Assembly (NCBI GenBank): GCA_902491915.1
Contig: CABUJL010000062.1
Span: forward strand, 1-10,814
Source of the DNA: an uncultured Collinsella sp.
GTDB lineage: Bacteria; Actinomycetota; Coriobacteriia; Coriobacteriales; Coriobacteriaceae
DNA: 10,814 bases
Direction of reading: 5' to 3'
Position numbers and translations under genes: made by a program. Numbering within the stretch: the stretch's first letter is position 1; each line of letters begins with the position of its first letter. The notes beneath the pieces were generated by a model, which was not told the DNA's origin, did not search any database, and saw nothing but the letters and a program-made list of their open reading frames with translations. Shown in pieces: positions 7,215 through 10,814 of the stretch.

Positions 7215-7251
7215 AAAGGGCCCCGCTGCCGTAGCGGCAGCGGGGCCCTTT
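7215..7251 (-). terminator. Rho-independent terminator of the str/rpsJ operon, between convergent genes
   Basis: A perfect 17-bp GC-rich stem (7215-7231 with 7235-7251) encloses a 3-nt loop. On the minus strand it is followed by a T-rich tract (complement of 7209-7217, TTTTGTTTT), giving a strong classical terminator 19 nt after the rpsJ stop. On the plus strand the T run is short, so it probably serves birA less efficiently. The 60 bases between birA and the hairpin hold nothing else that I recognise. Confidence 0.93.
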
Positions 7252-7270
7252 GAGCTATGAGCGATATCGC

Positions 7271-7579
7271 TTAGAGCTTGATGTCGATGTCGACACCAGC
7301 GGGGAGGTCGAGACGCATGAGCGAATCAACGGTGCCCGAGGTGGGGTCGAGGATGTCGATGAGGCGCTTGTGGGTGCGCATCTCGAACTGCTCACGGGAG
7401 TCCTTGTTCACGTGCGGCGAGCGGATAACCGTGTACAGGTTGCGCTCGGTGGGCAGGGGGACAGGACCGGAAACGCGAGCGCCGGTCTTCTGAGCGGTCT
7501 CGACGATGAGCTTCGCGGACTGATCGACGACCTCGTGATCATAGCCCTTGAGGCGAATGCGGATCTTCTGGGTAGCCAA
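7271..7579 (-). CDS. rpsJ: 30S ribosomal protein S10
   Basis: S10 is a small-subunit head protein; in E. coli it is also the antitermination factor NusE. The 102-residue product is full length and shows the conserved KIRIRLKGYDHEVVDQSA opening, GPVPLPTE, and REQFEMRTHKRLIDI. The LPAGVDIDIKL C-terminus looks actinobacterial. The start codon is TTG (7577-7579), fixed by GGAGG (7586-7590) exactly 6 nt upstream and by homology (ATQKIRIRLK); no ATG or GTG fits. It follows fusA by 60 nt, with a small hairpin between. It is directly followed by a terminator, not by rplC and the other S10-operon genes usual in bacteria. Confidence 0.97.
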   Translation of the reverse strand: MATQKIRIRLKGYDHEVVDQSAKLIVETAQKTGARVSGPVPLPTERNLYTVIRSPHVNKDSREQFEMRTHKRLIDILDPTSGTVDSLMRLDLPAGVDIDIKL

Positions 7580-7597
7580 CTTAAACCTCCAAAGAGT

Positions 7598-7614
7598 GCG
7601 AGAGATGTTCTCGC
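7598..7614 (-). promoter_or_regulatory. Hairpin in the fusA-rpsJ gap
   Basis: A perfect 6-bp inverted repeat (GCGAGA with TCTCGC) and 5-nt loop lies between the fusA stop and the rpsJ ribosome binding site, ending 7 nt before it. No T tract follows, so it is not a terminator. It could be an RNA processing site, an mRNA stabiliser or a binding site for translational control of rpsJ; the role is inference. Confidence 0.4.
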
Positions 7615-7639
7615 GGATTACGTAACAGGGAGCTCGAAC

Positions 7640-9739
7640 TTAGGCGTTCTTGCTCATGACCTCGTCCACGATGGACTTGGGCGCGGGCTCATAAGAGTCG
7701 AACTGCATCGTGTAGGATGCACGGCCCTGGGTCTGGGAGCGAAGGTCGGTAGCGTAACCGAACATCTCGCCCAGCGGCACCTTGGCACGGATGAGCTTGC
7801 TGTTCTTGCGATCCTCCATGCCCTCGATCTTGCCGCGGCGACCGGAGAGGTTGCCCATAACGTCGCCCATGTACTGCTCGGGGGTCTCGACCTCGACAGC
7901 CATGATCGGCTCGAGCAGCTGCGGATCGGACTTCTTGAGGGCGTCCTTGATAGCCATGGAACCGGCGATCTTGAAGGCGGCCTCGGAGGAGTCGACCTCG
8001 TGGTAAGAACCGTCGAACAGGGTGACCTTAACGTCGAGGACCGGGAAGCCGGCGATAACACCGGTGTTCAGGGCCTCCTGGATGCCCTTGTCGATGGACG
8101 GGATGTACTCCTTGGGCACGACGCCGCCGACGATAGCGTTGACGAACTCGTAGCCGAAGCCCTCCTCCATCTTCTCGAGCTTGATGACGGCGTGGCCGTA
8201 CTGACCGCGACCGCCGGACTGACGGACGAACTTGCCCTCAGCCTTCTCGACGTCGTGACCAGCGGTCTCGCGGTAGGCAACCTGGGGCTTACCAACGTTA
8301 GCGTCAACCTTGAACTCGCGGAGCAGACGGTCGACGATGATCTCGAGGTGCAGCTCGCCCATGCCGGCGATGATGGTCTGGCCGGTCTCGTGGTTGGTGG
8401 ACACCTGGAAGGTCGGGTCCTCCTCGGCGAGCTTGGTCAGAGCAAGGGACATCTTGTCCTGCTCGGCCTTGGTCTTGGGCTCGATGGCAACGTCGATAAC
8501 GGGCTTAGCGAACTCGATCTTCTCGAGGACGATCTCCTTGCCCTCGGCGCACAGGGTGTCGCCGGTGGTGGAGTTCTTGAAGCCGACGCAAGCGACGATG
8601 TCGCCGGCGGCAGCGTCGTCACGGTCGATACGCTCGGCGGCGTTCATCTCGAGGATGCGGCCGAGGCGCTCGCGCTGACCGTTGGAAGCGTTGACCACGT
8701 AGGAGCCGGACTCGGCACGGCCGGAGTAAACGCGGACATAGGTGAGCTTACCGACGAACGGGTCGGTCATGATCTTGAAGACCAGGCCGGAGAAGGGCTC
8801 GTCGAAGGAAGGATGACGCTGAATCTCCTCGCCGGTGTCCGGATCGGTACCGGTGACGGCCTCGACGTCGAGCGGGCTGGGCAGGTAGTCGACGACAGCG
8901 TCGAGCAGCTCCTGAACGCCCTTGTTCTTGTAGGCGGAACCCACGAAGACGAGGTTGAGCTCATTGGCCAGAACGCCCTTGCGCAGAGCAGCCTTGAGCT
9001 CCTCGACGGTGAAGTCCTCCTCCATGAGGATCTTCTCCATGAGCTCGTCGTCAAAGCTGGCAGCAGCGTCAAGGAGCTCCTCGCGCTTGGTGGCAGCGAT
9101 GTCGGCAAACTCAGCCGGGATCTCGTCCATCGGCTCGGGGTAGGTCATGCCCTTCTCGTCGGCCTTGAAGTCCCATGCAGTCATGGTGACCAGGTCGATG
9201 ACGCCCCAGAAGTTGTCCTCGGCGCCCATCGGGACCTGAGCGGCCACGGCGTTAGCGTCGAGACGATCCTTCATGGTCTCGATAGCGTTGAAGAAGTCAG
9301 CGCCCACGCGGTCATACTTGTTGATGAAGGCGATGCGGGGGACGTTGAAGGTAGAAGCCTGACGCCAAACGGTCTCAGACTGGGGCTGAACGCCGGCAAC
9401 GGCGTCGAAGACGGCGACAGCGCCATCGAGGACGCGCAGGCAGCGCTCGACCTCGGCGGTGAAGTCAACGTGGCCCGGGGTGTCGATGATCTGGATGCGG
9501 TAGTCCTTACCGTCCTTGTTCCAGAAGCAGGTGGTAGCAGCGGAGGTAATGGTTACGCCGCGCTCCTGCTCCTGAACCATCCAGTCCATGGTGGCAGCGC
9601 CCTCATGGACCTCACCGATCTTGTGGGTCTTACCGGTGTAGTAAAGAATACGCTCGGTCGTGGTGGTCTTACCGGCATCGATGTGAGCCATGATGCCGAT
9701 GTTACGGGTATCGGAAAGCTTGTACTTAGGCTTAGCCAT
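7640..9739 (-). CDS. fusA: Translation elongation factor G
   Basis: EF-G is the GTPase that drives tRNA and mRNA translocation and, with RRF, ribosome recycling. The 699-residue protein is full length. The GTPase motifs are G1 AHIDAGKTT (18-26), G2 RGVTI (60-64), G3 DTPGH (86-90) and G4 NKYD (140-143); a G5-like GSAYKNKGVQ follows. G4 has Tyr where NKMD is usual, a tolerated position. Later conserved blocks include GMGELHLEI, YRET and the domain IV segment HVDVE-type replaced here by a normal bacterial sequence ending in QFDSYEPAP. The ATG has an AAGGA ribosome binding site and lies 19 nt after rpsG. In many bacteria tuf comes next; here rpsJ does. Confidence 0.97.
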   Translation of the reverse strand: MAKPKYKLSDTRNIGIMAHIDAGKTTTTERILYYTGKTHKIGEVHEGAATMDWMVQEQERGVTITSAATTCFWNKDGKDYRIQIIDTPGHVDFTAEVERCLRVLDGAVAVFDAVAGVQPQSETVWRQASTFNVPRIAFINKYDRVGADFFNAIETMKDRLDANAVAAQVPMGAEDNFWGVIDLVTMTAWDFKADEKGMTYPEPMDEIPAEFADIAATKREELLDAAASFDDELMEKILMEEDFTVEELKAALRKGVLANELNLVFVGSAYKNKGVQELLDAVVDYLPSPLDVEAVTGTDPDTGEEIQRHPSFDEPFSGLVFKIMTDPFVGKLTYVRVYSGRAESGSYVVNASNGQRERLGRILEMNAAERIDRDDAAAGDIVACVGFKNSTTGDTLCAEGKEIVLEKIEFAKPVIDVAIEPKTKAEQDKMSLALTKLAEEDPTFQVSTNHETGQTIIAGMGELHLEIIVDRLLREFKVDANVGKPQVAYRETAGHDVEKAEGKFVRQSGGRGQYGHAVIKLEKMEEGFGYEFVNAIVGGVVPKEYIPSIDKGIQEALNTGVIAGFPVLDVKVTLFDGSYHEVDSSEAAFKIAGSMAIKDALKKSDPQLLEPIMAVEVETPEQYMGDVMGNLSGRRGKIEGMEDRKNSKLIRAKVPLGEMFGYATDLRSQTQGRASYTMQFDSYEPAPKSIVDEVMSKNA

Positions 9740-9758
9740 GTTAGTTCCTTACCTTAAC

Positions 9759-10232
9759 TTACCAACGATAGTGAGAGAACGCGCGGTTGGCCTCGGCCAT
9801 CTTGAAGACGTCCTCACGCTTCTTGACGGAAGCGCCCAGGCCGTTGGAAGCGTCGAGGATCTCGTTGGCGAGACGCTCGGCCATGGTCTTCTCCTTGCGA
9901 GCGCGGGAGAAGTTGACGATCCAGCGGATGCCCAGAGCGGTGGAACGACGGGAGTTGACCTCCATCGGGACCTGATAGGTAGCGCCACCGACACGCTTGG
10001 GCTTAACCTCGAGCGTGGGCTTGACGTTGTCCATTGCCTTCTTGAAGGTAGCGAGAGCGTCGCCACCCTCGGACTTCTCGGCAACGATCTCGAAAGCGGT
10101 GTAAACGATGCGCTCAGCGGTGGCCTTCTTGCCGTCAAGAAGGACCTTGTTGATGAGCTTAGTCACCAGGCGGTTGTTGTAAACGGCGTCAGGCTGAACC
10201 TCACGACGATTAGCTGCTGCACGACGCGGCAT
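9759..10232 (-). CDS. rpsG: 30S ribosomal protein S7
   Basis: S7 nucleates assembly of the 30S head by binding the 3' domain of 16S rRNA and contacts the E-site tRNA. The 157-residue product is the standard length. It shows the MPRR opening, LINKVLLDGKKATAERIVY, GGATYQVPMEV, SRRSTALGIRWIV and the C-terminal KMAEANRAFSHYRW. AAGGAG lies 7 nt upstream of the ATG. A 73-nt gap separates it from rpsL and contains a strong hairpin, a setting where E. coli S7 represses its own translation. It is followed closely by fusA, as in the classical str operon. Confidence 0.97.
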   Translation of the reverse strand: MPRRAAANRREVQPDAVYNNRLVTKLINKVLLDGKKATAERIVYTAFEIVAEKSEGGDALATFKKAMDNVKPTLEVKPKRVGGATYQVPMEVNSRRSTALGIRWIVNFSRARKEKTMAERLANEILDASNGLGASVKKREDVFKMAEANRAFSHYRW

Positions 10233-10254
10233 GTGAAATCTCCTTAAGTGTCTA

Positions 10255-10280
10255 CCGTGCGGCCCTTAGGCGGCACACGG
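10255..10280 (-). promoter_or_regulatory. Hairpin in the rpsL-rpsG gap, candidate S7 autoregulatory site
   Basis: On the mRNA, CCGTGTG (10280-10274) can pair with CGCACGG (10261-10255), 7 bp with one G-U pair. An inner GCC/GGC helix is capped by a TAAG loop, with a two-base CC bulge. It lies 22 nt upstream of the rpsG start. In E. coli the S12-S7 gap is the known S7 repressor target; equivalence here is inference, as I cannot align the structures. Confidence 0.45.
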
Positions 10281-10305
10281 CGAAAGTATCAAAACGTTAT
10301 CTGGC

Positions 10306-10683
10306 TTATTTAGCCTTGGGGCGCTTAGCACCGTACTTGGAACGGGCCTGCATACGGTTCTGGACCGGAGCAGCGTCGTAGGCGCCACGGATGACGTGAT
10401 AACGGACACCAGGGAGGTCACGGACACGACCGCCGCGGACGAGCACGATGGAGTGCTCCTGCAGGTTGTGGCCCTCACCCGGGATGTAAGCAGTAACTTC
10501 GATGCCGTTGACGAGGCGAACACGGGCAACCTTACGAAGAGCCGAGTTCGGCTTCTTGGGGCTCGTGGTGAAGACGCGGGTGCACACGCCGCGCTTCTGG
10601 GAGTTGTGCTGCAGAGCAGCGTTCTTGGACTTCTTGGGCACGGAACGACGGCCCTGGCGAACCAGCTGGTTAATAGTAGGCAA
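10306..10683 (-). CDS. rpsL: 30S ribosomal protein S12, with Arg at position 88
   Basis: S12 sits at the decoding centre and controls translational accuracy. The 125-residue product has the conserved QKRGVCTRVFTTSPKKPNSA, GEGHNLQEH and DLPGVRYH blocks. Lys43 (PKKPNS, E. coli Lys42) is present. The position equivalent to Lys88 (E. coli Lys87) is Arg, in GGRVRDLPGVRYH, encoded by CGT. The neighbouring Asp89, the residue methylthiolated by RimO in E. coli, is kept. The start is TTG (10681-10683), set by AAGGAG (10690-10695) 6 nt upstream and by homology (PTINQLVR). It is the first gene of the str operon, with a promoter about 85-120 nt upstream. Confidence 0.97.
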   Translation of the reverse strand: MPTINQLVRQGRRSVPKKSKNAALQHNSQKRGVCTRVFTTSPKKPNSALRKVARVRLVNGIEVTAYIPGEGHNLQEHSIVLVRGGRVRDLPGVRYHVIRGAYDAAPVQNRMQARSKYGAKRPKAK

Positions 10684-10739
10684 AGCGTACTCCTTCTCGA
10701 ATGATTCCAGCTTTCTGTAAAGTGCAACGGCTTGAATCG

Positions 10740-10757
10740 AGGGGTCAGCATCCCCCT
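10740..10757 (-). other. Small stem-loop in the rpsL leader
   Basis: A 5-bp GC-rich stem (AGGGG with CCCCT) and 8-nt loop lies within the likely 87-nt leader of rpsL, just after the predicted transcription start. It is short and could be chance; no T tract follows on the minus strand. Nothing else is recognisable in 10696-10770. Confidence 0.25.
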
Positions 10758-10776
10758 ACGAAACACGCAGTTCGAT

Positions 10777-10805
10777 AGGATACGTGGCGTTAGCTGTGCC
10801 GTCAA
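10777..10805 (-). promoter_or_regulatory. Promoter of the str operon
   Basis: On the minus strand TTGACG (10800-10805) and TATCCT (10777-10782) are separated by exactly 17 nt, a good match to housekeeping sigma-70/SigA promoters. Transcription would begin near 10770, giving a leader of about 87 nt. The outermost T of the -35 box (10805) falls in bases that may be adapter-derived, so the box is certain only from TGACG. Confidence 0.7.
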
Positions 10806-10814
10806 GATCGGAAG
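10805..10814 (+). other. Possible sequencing-adapter remnant at the window end
   Basis: The final ten bases AGATCGGAAG equal the first ten of the common Illumina TruSeq adapter. On the minus strand they read CTTCCGATCT. If this is a contig end, the bases are probably not genomic; if the window was cut from a longer sequence, the match is coincidence. Confidence 0.5.

Noticed and set aside
7250..9757. 835-codon open frame on the plus strand opposite fusA
   Set aside because: It mirrors the fusA codons, has a Leu/Val/Asp/Gly-rich low-information composition, resembles no family, and runs through rpsJ and the whole of fusA. It is an artefact of GC-rich codon bias.

Overview
The window is a compact stretch of core chromosome, of high GC by eye (about 60%), carrying two housekeeping gene blocks. 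I infer a Gram-positive anaerobe of the Coriobacteriia (Collinsella-like). The ribosomal proteins and EF-G read as actinobacterial (for example the S10 C-terminus LPAGVDIDIKL). The fatty-acid genes instead follow the order known from streptococci and use the flavoprotein enoyl reductase FabK. The assignment rests on protein resemblance judged by eye, not on a database search.

Region 1 (1-6202, minus strand) is a type II fatty acid synthesis operon, transcribed fabH, acpP, fabK, fabD, fabG, fabF, accB, fabZ, accC. The window cuts accC after 27 codons. AccB and AccC form the biotin-dependent front end of acetyl-CoA carboxylase. FabD loads malonate onto AcpP, FabH starts chains and FabF extends them, and FabG, FabZ and FabK perform reduction, dehydration and reduction. 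Every gene has its diagnostic catalytic residues, and most junctions are 0-50 nt or overlap, so one transcript is likely.

Region 2 (6203-6378) is the divergent intergenic region between fabH and birA. It holds two near-identical 19-bp repeats, 48 bp apart, with a partly palindromic core; they look like operators for an unidentified regulator. Region 3 (6379-7155, plus strand) is birA, a biotin ligase without a DNA-binding domain, which would biotinylate the AccB encoded next door.

Region 4 (7215-10814, minus strand) is a str-type ribosomal operon: rpsL (S12), rpsG (S7), fusA (EF-G), rpsJ (S10). It ends at a perfect 17-bp hairpin terminator that also separates it from the convergent birA. tuf is absent, and rpsJ is not followed by the rest of the S10 operon. 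rpsL and rpsJ both begin with TTG behind strong ribosome binding sites. S12 carries Arg at the position where most bacteria have Lys88, a substitution known elsewhere to cause streptomycin resistance.

I see no mobile element, CRISPR array, tRNA, rRNA or novel multi-gene system. The points most worth checking are the S12 Arg88, the paired operator-like repeats, the truncated str/S10 arrangement, hairpins before rpsG and rpsJ, and the last ten bases, which equal the start of a common Illumina adapter and may not be genomic.
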